Positions 52,350 through 60,598 of a stretch of 64,000 nt of DNA are shown in pieces. Numbering within the stretch: the first letter of the stretch is position 1; each line of letters opens with the position of its first letter. Location: positions 372,001-436,000 of the forward strand of contig JANXCF010000001.1 in the NCBI GenBank assembly GCA_025059995.1. Direction: 5' to 3'. The stretch comes from Leptospiraceae bacterium. GTDB taxonomy: Bacteria > Spirochaetota > Leptospiria > Leptospirales > Leptonemataceae. A program made the translations under genes and the position numbers. Under the pieces are notes generated by a model. The model was given only the letters and a program-made list of their open reading frames with translations, was not told the DNA's origin and did not search any database.

Positions 52350-53151
52350 TACCGATTGGGATGCTCAAGCCAAATGGTATGATGGGATTGTAGGAGAAAA
52401 GGGTTCTTATTATCATCATGAGGTGATCATTCCAACACTTCTAAAAGAAATGGGAAATCTCGAGAACCAATCAGTTTTAGATTTGGGATGTGGACAAGGT
52501 TTTTTTTGTAGAATCCTCAGTGAGAAAAAAGCGAAAGTGGTGGGCATTGATTTATCCCAAGAGTTGATTCGACTTGCCAAAAAGTATCCAAACGATAGGA
52601 TTCAGTACTATGTTGCTAATGCTGAGGAACTTTCTTTTCTACATGATGAGATGTTTGATTTTATCGTAAGTATTCTGTCTTTGGGGAATATGCGTGATTT
52701 GGACAAAGTATTTCGTGAAGTTGCAAGGCTTCTAAAAACAACAGGAAAGTTTTATTTTGTAATCATTCATCCCTGTTTTCGTATCCCTCGACAAAGCCAA
52801 TGGGAATACGATGATAACCAAAAGCTTCAATATCGAAGGATACAGCGATACTTATCGGAATTGGAAATTCCCATCATCACTCATCCAGGGAAAGTCTCAA
52901 GACAAAAAGAACTTCAAGATCAAGATTATACCATTATGTTTCATCGACCACTGTCTGTTATCATGAAGCACTTAAAAAATCATAATCTCTTGATAAGCAA
53001 TCTAATAGAACTGACATCAAATAAAGTCAGTGTAGGAAAAAGAGCCAAAGCAGAAAATCAAGCCCGAAAAGAAATTCCCTTGTTTCTTCTAGCAGAAGTA
53101 GTAAAAAAAGAAGTATCAAGAAATTCGAATTTGGTTAATCATAAATTATGA
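52330..53151 (+). CDS. SAM-dependent methyltransferase (class I, type 11)
   Basis: The ~273-residue protein has WDAQAKWYDGI at the start and SAM-binding motif I VLDLGCGQGFFC, GIDLS for the ribose acid, and FDFIVSILSLGNM. The C-terminal part is IHPCFRIPRQSQW then IEL-rich. The methyl acceptor is unknown; small molecules are common for this branch. The frame is open back to 52312; the ATG at 52330 or 52339 overlaps the end of the fusion gene by 11-20 bases and fits the family start. Confidence 0.85.
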   Translation: MKTMKTNTDWDAQAKWYDGIVGEKGSYYHHEVIIPTLLKEMGNLENQSVLDLGCGQGFFCRILSEKKAKVVGIDLSQELIRLAKKYPNDRIQYYVANAEELSFLHDEMFDFIVSILSLGNMRDLDKVFREVARLLKTTGKFYFVIIHPCFRIPRQSQWEYDDNQKLQYRRIQRYLSELEIPIITHPGKVSRQKELQDQDYTIMFHRPLSVIMKHLKNHNLLISNLIELTSNKVSVGKRAKAENQARKEIPLFLLAEVVKKEVSRNSNLVNHKL

Positions 53152-53166
53152 GTTTGGGTTTCTTTT

Positions 53167-54201
53167 ATGCAATATAAGAAATACGAGGATTTAATCAGGT
53201 CTATAAACAAATATTCGATTGATGAACCCTTAGTTGTTGTTGTTTATGGAAAAGACATTCAGGTTTTTAATTTTATTTCTGAATATGTAGAAAAAGAAAA
53301 ATACAAACACGTTCCTGTTGAGGTTTCGGTTTTAACTGGTGAGCAGGAGGATGCCGGTATTTTCATTAATGATTTGTATAACTTTACTTTGTTTATTCCG
53401 CATCGATTGTACGTGATCAAGCAAGCACAAGTTGTTTTTAAAAATTTAAAAAACACCGCCATAAAAGAAATTCCTCCAAAAACTTGGGTTCTTGTGGAAT
53501 ACGAAGGAGATTTTCCAAAAAAGCTATTTTCTATTCCTGAGAATCAGCTATTTCTATACGAAACACGAATTTTATATGATAACCAAATTGATGAATTCAT
53601 TCGTTCCTTAGCAAAAGAATTGAATCTGGTTCTTTCAGAAGAAGCTATAAATGAAATGAAATTACTCTTTCCTCCAAAAGAATCCATTTTGAGAACAGCA
53701 ATCTTGAACATAGAAAAAATCGTAAAAACCACAAAAGAACAACAAGAACCTTACTATATCACCTACGAGGACATTCGAACAATTTTTTATCCTTCAGGAG
53801 GTTGGGATGTTTTCAAAATCATCGAAGCATGTTTTGATAGGGATCTGATTACATTTTTAGTAGAAATCGAAAAATACAATCCCCCAGAAGATAACTATTA
53901 TAACTTACTAAAGAACTTATTAAACAAAACGGATGAAATACGAAAATATCTCATTGGAAAAAGATTAAATTTTGATCACAAAGAAATGATAAAAATTCTG
54001 AAGGCAGAAAAAAAGCATCCCTTCATCCAAAAAAAACTCCTCGCACAATTAGAAGAATATAGTAAGTTCTACACCATAGAAAAATTAGAAAAAATTTATC
54101 ATTTTTTGGTCGATATTGCCTTTAGCTTTCGGCAAAACATAGATGATCATCAAAAAAAAGTTCTTTTCGTAAAAAGGTCAATCGAGGTATTTTTCAGCTG
54201 A
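53167..54201 (+). CDS. holA: Probable DNA polymerase III subunit delta
   Basis: The 344-residue protein has the HolA layout: a RecA-like N-domain beginning with LVVVVYGKDIQVF (no Walker A, as in many delta subunits), FNFTLFIPHRLYVIKQA, and LFETR-like LFLYETRILY. The helical C-domain contains GGWDVFKIIEACFDRDL, LNKTDEIRKYL and a terminal helix bundle FRQNIDDH. Delta opens the sliding clamp in the clamp loader. The family is poorly conserved, so this is a pattern-based call. It lies 16 bases before cinA. Confidence 0.65.
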   Translation: MQYKKYEDLIRSINKYSIDEPLVVVVYGKDIQVFNFISEYVEKEKYKHVPVEVSVLTGEQEDAGIFINDLYNFTLFIPHRLYVIKQAQVVFKNLKNTAIKEIPPKTWVLVEYEGDFPKKLFSIPENQLFLYETRILYDNQIDEFIRSLAKELNLVLSEEAINEMKLLFPPKESILRTAILNIEKIVKTTKEQQEPYYITYEDIRTIFYPSGGWDVFKIIEACFDRDLITFLVEIEKYNPPEDNYYNLLKNLLNKTDEIRKYLIGKRLNFDHKEMIKILKAEKKHPFIQKKLLAQLEEYSKFYTIEKLEKIYHFLVDIAFSFRQNIDDHQKKVLFVKRSIEVFFS

Positions 54202-54217
54202 ATCAATAAAAAACCAT

Positions 54218-55495
54218 ATGAATAATTTTTGGATTTTTTCTACAGGAACCGAATTAGCGAGAGGTTATTCAAAAGATACTAATAGCTCAGAGATTGCTCA
54301 AACCCTATTAGAGAATGGCTTTAATGTTTTGGGAATCTCCATATTGCCAGATGATAAAAAAATTTTAAAGTCAAATTTTGTTGAAAAACTTTTAGAGGAG
54401 AATATTGATGGTATTATCATCACAGGAGGGTTAGGACCTACAGATGATGATCATACAGTCGATGTCTTGAGGGAAATCACGCAGAAAGAAATCATAATGC
54501 ATCCGGAAACAACAAAAAAAATAGAAGAAATTGCTAAAATCCGAAACATTGATTTTGATATAGCAAAAAAACAAGCAAGGATTTTAAAAGAGTCAATTCC
54601 AATTTTGAATCCTGTAGGATTAGCTCCAGGAATGATAATAAACTATCAAAATAAGGTAATCATTGCTTTACCTGGAGTTCCATTAGAGATGAAATCCATG
54701 CTTTCTTATGTGATAGAATATCTTGATAAGTTAAGAAAAAAAGAATTCTATGAGAAAAAGAGATTTTATCTATACAACGAGCCTGAGTCAGAATTTCAAA
54801 AGAATTTTCATCATTTACAAAGAGAAGTGATGGGTTCTTTTAGTTTTATTAGTTTTACATGGGGAGTATCTGCAAATCCTGGATACCTGAAAGTGTTTGT
54901 CGAAAACAAAGAACCAAGGCTTTCAAAAAAATTTGCTCTGCTCATAGAAAAAATTGAAGAATTCTACCGAGAAAAATTTCTCAATCAGCCCATTGAATGG
55001 GAACTCCAAAGTATTTTTGTGCAAAATCAAAAAACATTGAGTATTGCAGAGTCTTGCACCGGAGGATTGTTAGGAAAAATCTTGACAGACATTCCGGGTT
55101 CATCCAAGTATTTTTTGGGTACGATTGTATCATATTCAAATGAACTAAAAATCAATATCTTAAAAGTTCCGAAAGAAATTATTCAAACCTATGGAGCTGT
55201 AAGTAAAGAGTGTGCAGAAGCAATGGTAGAGGGGGTGGTGAATCTAACAAAGTCTGACTATGGAATTTCTATCACAGGCATTGCAGGACCTGACGGGGGA
55301 ACGAAAGAAAAACCTGTGGGCACCGTATTTATTGGCATAAAAACACCCGAGAAAACTGAAGTTCATAAAATTTATTATCCTTCTCAAAGTCGTGAAAGGA
55401 TACGAGAATACTCAGCTTACACGGCAATTTTTCTTCTATACAAAGAATTCTATAAAAATATTAAAAAAGATTTACAAAAAAAACATAATAACTAA
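54218..55495 (+). CDS. cinA: CinA-family protein (competence/damage-inducible, NMN deamidase type)
   Basis: The 425-residue full-length CinA has an N-terminal molybdopterin-binding-like domain (GTELARGYSKDTNSSEIA, GIIITGGLGPTDDD). Its C-terminal NMN amidohydrolase domain (PncC) has SIAESCTGGLLGKILTDIPGSSKYF, GAVSKECAEAMV and GIAGPDGGTKEKPVGTV. The C-terminal domain deamidates NMN to NaMN in pyridine-nucleotide salvage. The N-terminal domain acts on ADP-ribose in homologues. Sequence features of both parts look intact. Confidence 0.95.
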   Translation: MNNFWIFSTGTELARGYSKDTNSSEIAQTLLENGFNVLGISILPDDKKILKSNFVEKLLEENIDGIIITGGLGPTDDDHTVDVLREITQKEIIMHPETTKKIEEIAKIRNIDFDIAKKQARILKESIPILNPVGLAPGMIINYQNKVIIALPGVPLEMKSMLSYVIEYLDKLRKKEFYEKKRFYLYNEPESEFQKNFHHLQREVMGSFSFISFTWGVSANPGYLKVFVENKEPRLSKKFALLIEKIEEFYREKFLNQPIEWELQSIFVQNQKTLSIAESCTGGLLGKILTDIPGSSKYFLGTIVSYSNELKINILKVPKEIIQTYGAVSKECAEAMVEGVVNLTKSDYGISITGIAGPDGGTKEKPVGTVFIGIKTPEKTEVHKIYYPSQSRERIREYSAYTAIFLLYKEFYKNIKKDLQKKHNN

Positions 55496-55509
55496 ATTAA
55501 AATTTCATT

Positions 55510-56076
55510 ATGGAAAAACAAAAATATGTTGAACTTTTCAAAGGTTTAACGGAGGGTTTAATACCTTTTGAAGAAGAAGGTTTTATTATAGTTGTGAAGT
55601 TTGATAAAAAATCCATGTATACTTTGATGGAATTGATTTCTTTCAAGAATGTGAAGAATATAACTCCTACAACAACGGGTGTTACCTTTCATTCTGATGG
55701 ATTTAAAACATACATCATTTACGAGCCTAATAACTATCAGTATCGGTTTCAAGAACCCTATCTAAGGGAGAAGGAAGCACAAGCTCCCTTACGATTTAGT
55801 GAAACGGTAATCATTGACTTACCAAAACGAGATCGGATTTTGATCTCAAAGGAACCCTATACAAGTTATGGGAATTTTACCATAGAACATCCTGAGCAGG
55901 GGAACTTTGTTTATTACATATACGGACAAGATCCAAAAGAAGGAGAAAAAAATATAAACAACTTTGTTGGACAAATTTTGAATAAAGATTTAGGGGTTCC
56001 AAGAAGTATTTTACCAAAAGTGTTTGAAATTTTAAAATCCAACATCTCTAAATTCAGACATTTTACTTCTGATTGA
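55510..56076 (+). CDS. Unknown protein, 188 residues
   Basis: This is a soluble, mixed alpha/beta protein with no signal peptide or membrane segment. It contains TTTGVTFHSDGFKTYIIY and a mid-section APLRFSETVIIDLPKRD that looks like beta strands, and it ends with a charged helix. I recognise no motif. It lies 14 bases after cinA and 21 bases before the carbonic anhydrase, on the same strand, probably in one transcript. Confidence 0.65.
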   Translation: MEKQKYVELFKGLTEGLIPFEEEGFIIVVKFDKKSMYTLMELISFKNVKNITPTTTGVTFHSDGFKTYIIYEPNNYQYRFQEPYLREKEAQAPLRFSETVIIDLPKRDRILISKEPYTSYGNFTIEHPEQGNFVYYIYGQDPKEGEKNINNFVGQILNKDLGVPRSILPKVFEILKSNISKFRHFTSD

Positions 56077-56097
56077 TTATAAAAAGAGGAGTTTGAT

Positions 56098-56736
56098 ATG
56101 AGTTCACTACAAAAACTGTTAGAAGGAAACAAAAAGTTTTTGCAGCAAATTCAAAAGGATCACCCTGAGATTTTTCATCAATTAGCCGAAAGTCAGAAAC
56201 CTGAGTTTCTGTGGATTGGTTGTTCTGATTCACGAGTTCCTCCAGAGGTGATTACGAATCAACCACCTGGAACTATTTTTGTTCATAGAAACATCGCGAA
56301 TCAAATTTCACCTAATGATATGAGTGTGCTAAGTATTATTTATTTTTCTTTGAACTATTTAAAAATTAAGAACATCATTGTTTGTGGGCATACAAACTGC
56401 GGAGGAGTTTTTGCATCCCTCAGTTTAGCAGAAAATAAGGGTTCTTATGGGTTTCTCGAAAACTGGCTACATCCCATCAAAGAATACTACAATAGCATCA
56501 AGAAAGAATTATTGCAGGAAGAAAATGTGCATGAAGTGAATGAGCAAAACCAAAAACACGTGGCAGATAAATTATCAGAGAAAAATGTCCTCAAACAGAT
56601 GGAAGTTTTTAAAAAGTTGAGTATCGTTCAAGAATATTTGCAGAAAGAAAACACAACATTGAATGTATATGGCATGATTTATGACGTAAGAAATGGAGAA
56701 TTACGATTATTAAAAGAAGAACAAATAAAATCTTAA
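56098..56736 (+). CDS. Beta-carbonic anhydrase
   Basis: The 212-residue enzyme interconverts CO2 and bicarbonate. Zinc ligands are C42, H98 and C101 (IGCSDSRVP and CGHTNCGG), with the D44/R46 dyad present and the PGTIFVHRNIANQI strand typical of beta class. Length matches the family. A Shine-Dalgarno sequence (AGAGGAG) precedes the ATG, unlike most neighbours. It likely feeds bicarbonate to carboxylases or helps pH balance. Confidence 0.95.
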   Translation: MSSLQKLLEGNKKFLQQIQKDHPEIFHQLAESQKPEFLWIGCSDSRVPPEVITNQPPGTIFVHRNIANQISPNDMSVLSIIYFSLNYLKIKNIIVCGHTNCGGVFASLSLAENKGSYGFLENWLHPIKEYYNSIKKELLQEENVHEVNEQNQKHVADKLSEKNVLKQMEVFKKLSIVQEYLQKENTTLNVYGMIYDVRNGELRLLKEEQIKS

Positions 56737-56790
56737 TTATTTTACTGATTTAAGAAAAATACATTGTTTTGAGAGAAATTTCCAAGTTTT

Positions 56791-57177
56791 ATGCAGTTAG
56801 AAGATTTAAAGCAAGATGGGAAAATTCTAAAATTTTCCAAAGGGGAAAAAATCTATGATCAGAAGAGTTATTTGTCAGATATAAAAGTATTCTATATCCT
56901 TAAAGGTCAAGTATTGTTAAGAAAGAAATATACATCTCTTGTAAAAGATGAGTTTCTCTTGCAAGAGGGGGAGTTATTTGGGTTTCTGGAAATATATCAT
57001 AGCAAAATTCGTTTGATGGAAGCCGAAGCAAAAACAGATGTGGAGGTTATTGGAATGGATCGAATTACGTTTGAAAGATTGATTATCTCAAATATGGAAC
57101 TATCTCTCAAAGTCATAAGAAATCTTAGTAAAATTCTAAGAACGGCGAATCAACGAATCAAACACTTACCCAAATAG
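56791..57177 (+). CDS. Degenerate cyclic-nucleotide-binding domain protein
   Basis: The 128-residue protein aligns with the neighbouring cNMP-binding protein: VFYILKGQVLLRKK, then LQEGELFGFLEIYHSKIRLMEAEA. The usual FGE reads FGF, so the ribose-binding Glu is missing, although an Arg is at the phosphate position. It may bind weakly or not at all and pair with its neighbour. It has no DNA-binding helix-turn-helix. The next gene starts four bases downstream. Confidence 0.75.
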   Translation: MQLEDLKQDGKILKFSKGEKIYDQKSYLSDIKVFYILKGQVLLRKKYTSLVKDEFLLQEGELFGFLEIYHSKIRLMEAEAKTDVEVIGMDRITFERLIISNMELSLKVIRNLSKILRTANQRIKHLPK

Positions 57178-57181
57178 AAGC

Positions 57182-57637
57182 ATGGAAAAGGAAAAGCAAG
57201 AATGGGATTTGCTCAAGTTGGGGCTAGAAGGTGAGCAAGCCATAACTAATGAACTGTTCTTTAAGTTTGGGAGGACTTACGAACCTAAGCAAGTTATCCT
57301 AAAAGAAGGAGATAAAGGAAAAGATGTTTATTTGATTTTGTCTGGAAGAGTAGTTGTTGCAGAGAAATTGGCATCCTCTAATCAATACAAGGTTCTTACT
57401 ACTCTCGGTCCTGGTGAGATTTTTGGGGAAATGGCAATGTTTGATGATCAGCCCAGATCTGCGACCTTAGTAGCAATTGAGCATTGTAAAATTTTAGTTT
57501 TGAGTCCTGAGAACTTCGAAAGAATTTTCAGAACCCATCCAAGATGGGCGCTAAAAATTGTAGCAGCTCTTTGTAAAAGAATTCAGAATGCGTTTGAACA
57601 GATCGATTCTTATTACAGAGGTAGTAATAAAACATGA
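57182..57637 (+). CDS. Cyclic-nucleotide-binding domain protein
   Basis: The 151-residue protein is a single cNMP-binding domain: DVYLILSGRVVVAEKL, then GPGEIFGEMAMFDDQPRSATLVA, with E83 for the ribose hydroxyl and R92 for the cyclic phosphate. It lacks an obvious helix-turn-helix, so it should act through protein contact. The unknown gene downstream overlaps by four bases (ATGA) and is the likely partner. With the adenylate cyclase at 43.4-47.1 kb it supports cAMP signalling. Confidence 0.9.
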   Translation: MEKEKQEWDLLKLGLEGEQAITNELFFKFGRTYEPKQVILKEGDKGKDVYLILSGRVVVAEKLASSNQYKVLTTLGPGEIFGEMAMFDDQPRSATLVAIEHCKILVLSPENFERIFRTHPRWALKIVAALCKRIQNAFEQIDSYYRGSNKT

Positions 57638-58650
57638 TAAAGAACTGGATACAAAAACAAGTTCCGTTATCAGTGGTCATTCAAGATTGGGCAAGACCAA
57701 GAGATTTGATTTTTATTCATAAAAATGAAATTCCTAAAAAAATATTAAATTTTTTTTATCAATATGAAATTAATCAATTACCAGGAGGACTCTTCTTAGG
57801 GGATTATCGAAATTACCACCTTGCTATAATTTGCAGTAAATACAATATAGTAAAAGCTCAAATCATGCAGCTTATTCAAGAACTGGAAGAAGAAGTTCAA
57901 AATAACTATAAAAATCATGAAGATGTTTTTTTCGTTCAATTAGAGAAGGAATTTTCTAATGAGTTATTATTAGAAAGAAATCTATTTCCGTTGTTCATAG
58001 TTCTTTGGAAGCCAGAACGACCTCTATTTGAGTCGCTCCTCTCAGGAGGAGAAAAAGAAAGCAATGTTTACATTAATGAGTTAAACAATATAAAATTTAT
58101 TCAAACAAGACAGAATATAAAGAATGAAGCAGAAAAGCTCAAGTATCGATTTAAAAAAATTGTTTTTTCTGAAAGCAAATACATATACAAGGGTTATGTG
58201 AGAGAAACCAATCACGAAGTAGTAGGAATGTTTTCATCGTGGGAAAGAGAAAATTATTCAAGTGAATATTGGATGGGACTTGTTGATCAATTAATTTATT
58301 CTGATTATCGAATTTTAAAAGTCGAAGAACTAATTCAACAGAATTACCTTCAAAACCAACGTCTTGGTTTAATTGAGCTCTACAAAACAGGATACATGAA
58401 TGGGATTTTTTATAACTTCTCAGCTTTTTTTAAAAGAGCTTCAAAAAGACGTGTGTATATTCTTCCTGATTACAAACGTAAAAAAAAGTTAATTACTTCA
58501 TTGAATATTAAAAAAAATGATGAGGTTCTTTTCTTCCCAACAATGGAGCTTGATGCTCTAAAGAATTTTTTGTTTTTGAACAATGAAGCATTTTTCCAAA
58601 AAATCAACAAAAACAAAATAGGGACAGCCTATAAGCTCGTTGCTGAGTGA
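57634..58650 (+). CDS. Unknown protein coupled to the cNMP-binding gene
   Basis: This 338-residue protein has no signal peptide or membrane segment. Its ATG overlaps the cNMP-binding protein stop. It has a long charged helix around 80-105 (VKAQIMQLIQELEEEV), aromatic blocks and a C-terminal VLFFPTMELDALKNFLF. I see no catalytic motif. The overlap argues for a complex with, or control by, the cNMP-binding proteins, but this is inference. Confidence 0.6.
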   Translation: MIKNWIQKQVPLSVVIQDWARPRDLIFIHKNEIPKKILNFFYQYEINQLPGGLFLGDYRNYHLAIICSKYNIVKAQIMQLIQELEEEVQNNYKNHEDVFFVQLEKEFSNELLLERNLFPLFIVLWKPERPLFESLLSGGEKESNVYINELNNIKFIQTRQNIKNEAEKLKYRFKKIVFSESKYIYKGYVRETNHEVVGMFSSWERENYSSEYWMGLVDQLIYSDYRILKVEELIQQNYLQNQRLGLIELYKTGYMNGIFYNFSAFFKRASKRRVYILPDYKRKKKLITSLNIKKNDEVLFFPTMELDALKNFLFLNNEAFFQKINKNKIGTAYKLVAE

Positions 58651-58852
58651 AATGATGTTGAAGCTGTATTTATTTATAGATTTCAAGAGAAATTATTTTA
58701 AGAAAATTTTATGATAAAAAAAGAATTTATTTCATCAAGATAATTAATTTTTCTCTTTTTTCTTCGCTTCCGATAAAAAATAGTTGATTTTTGAAAAAAA
58801 TATCAAAAATTTTGCATACTTAACATTTATTTTACATTTTTGAGGAATAGCG
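58651..58852. other. Non-coding stretch before the small acidic gene
   Basis: This stretch is AT-rich and holds no ORF beyond short ones. Its only notable item is the possible -35/-10 pair TTGAAA-N18-CATACT (58791-58820) in front of the small gene. I see no terminator for the upstream gene. Confidence 0.4.
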
Positions 58853-59032
58853 ATGGAAAGCGCAAATGAAAATTTTTCAAACATAGATCGCAAGTATCAC
58901 ATTTCAATTTTTGATCCAACTTCTGGGAAAAAAAAAGAATTTTTTATTTCCTATCACCATGAAGATGAGAGCTTTGAAGATTTAATTAATCAGATTGAAA
59001 ACTTCTTTGAAGATGACGAAAGTAATGTTTAA
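58853..59032 (+). CDS. Small acidic protein, 59 residues
   Basis: The open frame starts with ATG at 58853, preceded by GAGGAA, and ends at TAA 59030-59032. The protein begins MESANENFSNIDRKYHISIF and has a Lys-rich turn (SGKKKEFF). It ends in a very acidic tail (EDESFEDLINQIENFFEDDESN), about a third Asp/Glu. There is no signal peptide. The start has a ribosome site and the flanks are non-coding, so it is likely real. A possible promoter upstream is TTGAAA (58791-58796) with CATACT (58815-58820), 18 apart. Function is unknown. Confidence 0.6.
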   Translation: MESANENFSNIDRKYHISIFDPTSGKKKEFFISYHHEDESFEDLINQIENFFEDDESNV

Positions 59033-59135
59033 GTTTGACTTTGTATAAATAGATTCTAAAAAGATTTGGAGATAAAAACGTGATTTAATCAAAGTATTTA
59101 TTTCTTTAGATAAAGATAAGTTATACTTTAGCATT

Positions 59136-59154
59136 ATGAAAATTTAATTTTCAT
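59136..59154. promoter_or_regulatory. Perfect 9-1-9 inverted repeat, candidate operator
   Basis: ATGAAAATTTAATTTTCAT has two exact 9-base arms around one central base, the same geometry as Fur-family boxes. Its right arm AATTTTCAT is repeated exactly at 59212-59220, next to the putative promoter of the DsrE-like gene. A metal-sensing repressor in front of the nickel/cobalt locus would make sense. The sequence is AT-rich, so chance cannot be excluded. Confidence 0.4.
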
Positions 59155-59211
59155 TTAAAACTACTTTAAAAACTACTTTCTAATGATGCATAAATTTTAT
59201 CAACGCTTAAA

Positions 59212-59246
59212 ATTTTCATTTTTTATATACCCCCACTTAGTATATT
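59212..59246 (+). promoter_or_regulatory. Putative promoter of the DsrE-like gene with operator half-site
   Basis: TATATT at 59241-59246 is a fair -10 box, putting a start about 25 bases before the GTG codon. The matching -35 position (59218-59223, CATTTT) is weak and overlaps the AATTTTCAT half-site (59212-59220), so regulator binding there would block polymerase. Confidence 0.3.
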
Positions 59247-59263
59247 GGTCTTAATTAAACATC

Positions 59264-59274
59264 AAAGGAGGTGA
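59264..59274 (+). promoter_or_regulatory. Very strong Shine-Dalgarno site of the DsrE-like gene
   Basis: AAAGGAGGTGA matches the anti-Shine-Dalgarno almost completely, six bases from AGGAGG to the GTG start. It fixes this start and suggests high expression, in contrast with the many sites lacking a ribosome signal. Confidence 0.8.
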
Positions 59275-59277
59275 AAA

Positions 59278-59715
59278 GTGAAAGTTCAATTCCTTAAATC
59301 CATAATGGTATTGACGTTGGTTCTGGCTTTGCCTTTTGGTCTGGCTGCTCAAGAAAAAACCAAGACAGATGCTAAAAAAGCAGAAATGAAAAAAGTATTT
59401 GTTAGTTTGGGCACAGATCAAGGACTAAGAACCGGCATGGCATTGAATTTTTCAAGGATGTCCCTCAAAAATGGGAGCCCTACGACTCTATGGTTAAATG
59501 CTGAAGGAGTCAAGCTTGCTGATGCAAACGCAGCTGATAGTGAACAAAGAATGATGCTAAAAGAATTTATCTCTAAAGGCGGGAAAGTATATGTATGCCC
59601 CGTGTCATCTGCTAAGTTAGGAGTGACAAAACTGATCGATGGGGCTGAATTTTCTAAGTTCGAGATCGTATATGAACAAATCAAAGATCCAAACGTTATA
59701 TATTTAAGCTGGTAA
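59278..59715 (+). CDS. Exported DsrE-family protein
   Basis: The 145-residue protein has a signal peptide (MKVQFLKSIMVLTLVLALPFGLAAQ, likely cut after GLAA) and a DsrE/peroxiredoxin-like fold. VFVSLGTDQGLRTGMALNFS and PTTLWLNAEGVKLAD fit, as does a conserved-type Cys in GGKVYVCPVSSAKLG. DsrE relatives carry or sense sulphur through such cysteines. Most are cytoplasmic, and this one is exported. It starts with GTG. Its codon and residue usage (Ala, Gly rich) differ from the neighbours, fitting high expression. It lies about 150 bases before the NikK-like gene. Confidence 0.85.
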   Translation: MKVQFLKSIMVLTLVLALPFGLAAQEKTKTDAKKAEMKKVFVSLGTDQGLRTGMALNFSRMSLKNGSPTTLWLNAEGVKLADANAADSEQRMMLKEFISKGGKVYVCPVSSAKLGVTKLIDGAEFSKFEIVYEQIKDPNVIYLSW

Positions 59716-59866
59716 TGAAAACAAAACAGCCAAATGGTCCTGCCTCTGGTTCTTTTATCATTCTACAAAATTCCTTCACTAACTAAGTAATTTCTAAACA
59801 ATTCACAACTAATAAAAGCTTTTTTTGATTGACTTCAATAGTTTCAAGATTTTAGTAATATTTTAA

Positions 59867-60580
59867 ATGAAAAAGTATTACTTTATATTCTACTTAACGT
59901 CAATATTTCTCGATAGTGATTTATTGTTATCTCATGACCTTTGGTTTGAGTCCGTATCTCAATACTGGATACTCAAATATGGACATATAGAAAATCATAA
60001 AAACCAGGAACATCAAGAAAGTTTAAAAGAAATACCCTATAAGAAAGAACAAATACTAAGATTATCTTGTGTTCACAAATCCCAAAAATCCATAGAAGAG
60101 ATAAACAATTTTTCTGCTCCTGTGAAGTTATCTTACTGTCCTGTATTTTGGGTAGAGTTTACTTCTTTTTATTGGCATCAAACCGTAGAGGGACTAAAAC
60201 AATCTGAACGCATTTCGATTCAAAAACAAGATGTGCTCGATAGCTGGGAATCGATTGAAACTCTCAAGCAAATTCAAGAGTGGAATGATCACTTATCAAA
60301 TCCTCTCTCTGAAAGCTTAGAGATCATACCTCTGGAAAATCCTTTTCGAAAAAAATTAGGAGAAAAAATACAAATCAAAATTGTTTATAAAAAAAATCCA
60401 GCAAAAAATATCCCTGTATCTTATTACGACGATGTTCGGGGAAATACGGATGAAGAAGGAATAATTCGTGTTCGGCTAAGGAAAGCAGGGCTACAAGTCA
60501 TCAAAGCTACTTTGACAGATTTTGGCTATAACCCAAAAAGAATTATCACAGCCAGCTTAGTTTTTCAACTTCACAATTAA
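59867..60580 (+). CDS. NikK-like periplasmic component (DUF4198 type)
   Basis: The 237-residue protein has a signal peptide ending LLLS, so the mature chain would start His23 (HDLWFES). A DUF4198-like protein with a carboxypeptidase-regulatory-like C-terminal fold (NIPVSYYDDVRGNTDEEGIIRVRLRKAG) follows. Proteins beginning HDFW/HEFWLE are found with ECF nickel/cobalt transporters, where they are called NikK. An N-terminal His can bind Ni(II) with its own amine. It starts the operon with the NikL-barrel fusion 18 bases downstream. Confidence 0.75.
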   Translation: MKKYYFIFYLTSIFLDSDLLLSHDLWFESVSQYWILKYGHIENHKNQEHQESLKEIPYKKEQILRLSCVHKSQKSIEEINNFSAPVKLSYCPVFWVEFTSFYWHQTVEGLKQSERISIQKQDVLDSWESIETLKQIQEWNDHLSNPLSESLEIIPLENPFRKKLGEKIQIKIVYKKNPAKNIPVSYYDDVRGNTDEEGIIRVRLRKAGLQVIKATLTDFGYNPKRIITASLVFQLHN

Positions 60581-60598
60581 AGAAAGAAGGAGGAGAAA

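Noticed and set aside
59033-59866. Cobalamin or NiCo riboswitch before the nickel/cobalt locus
   Set aside because: No B12-box sequence or four-way-junction pattern could be seen in either intergenic part.
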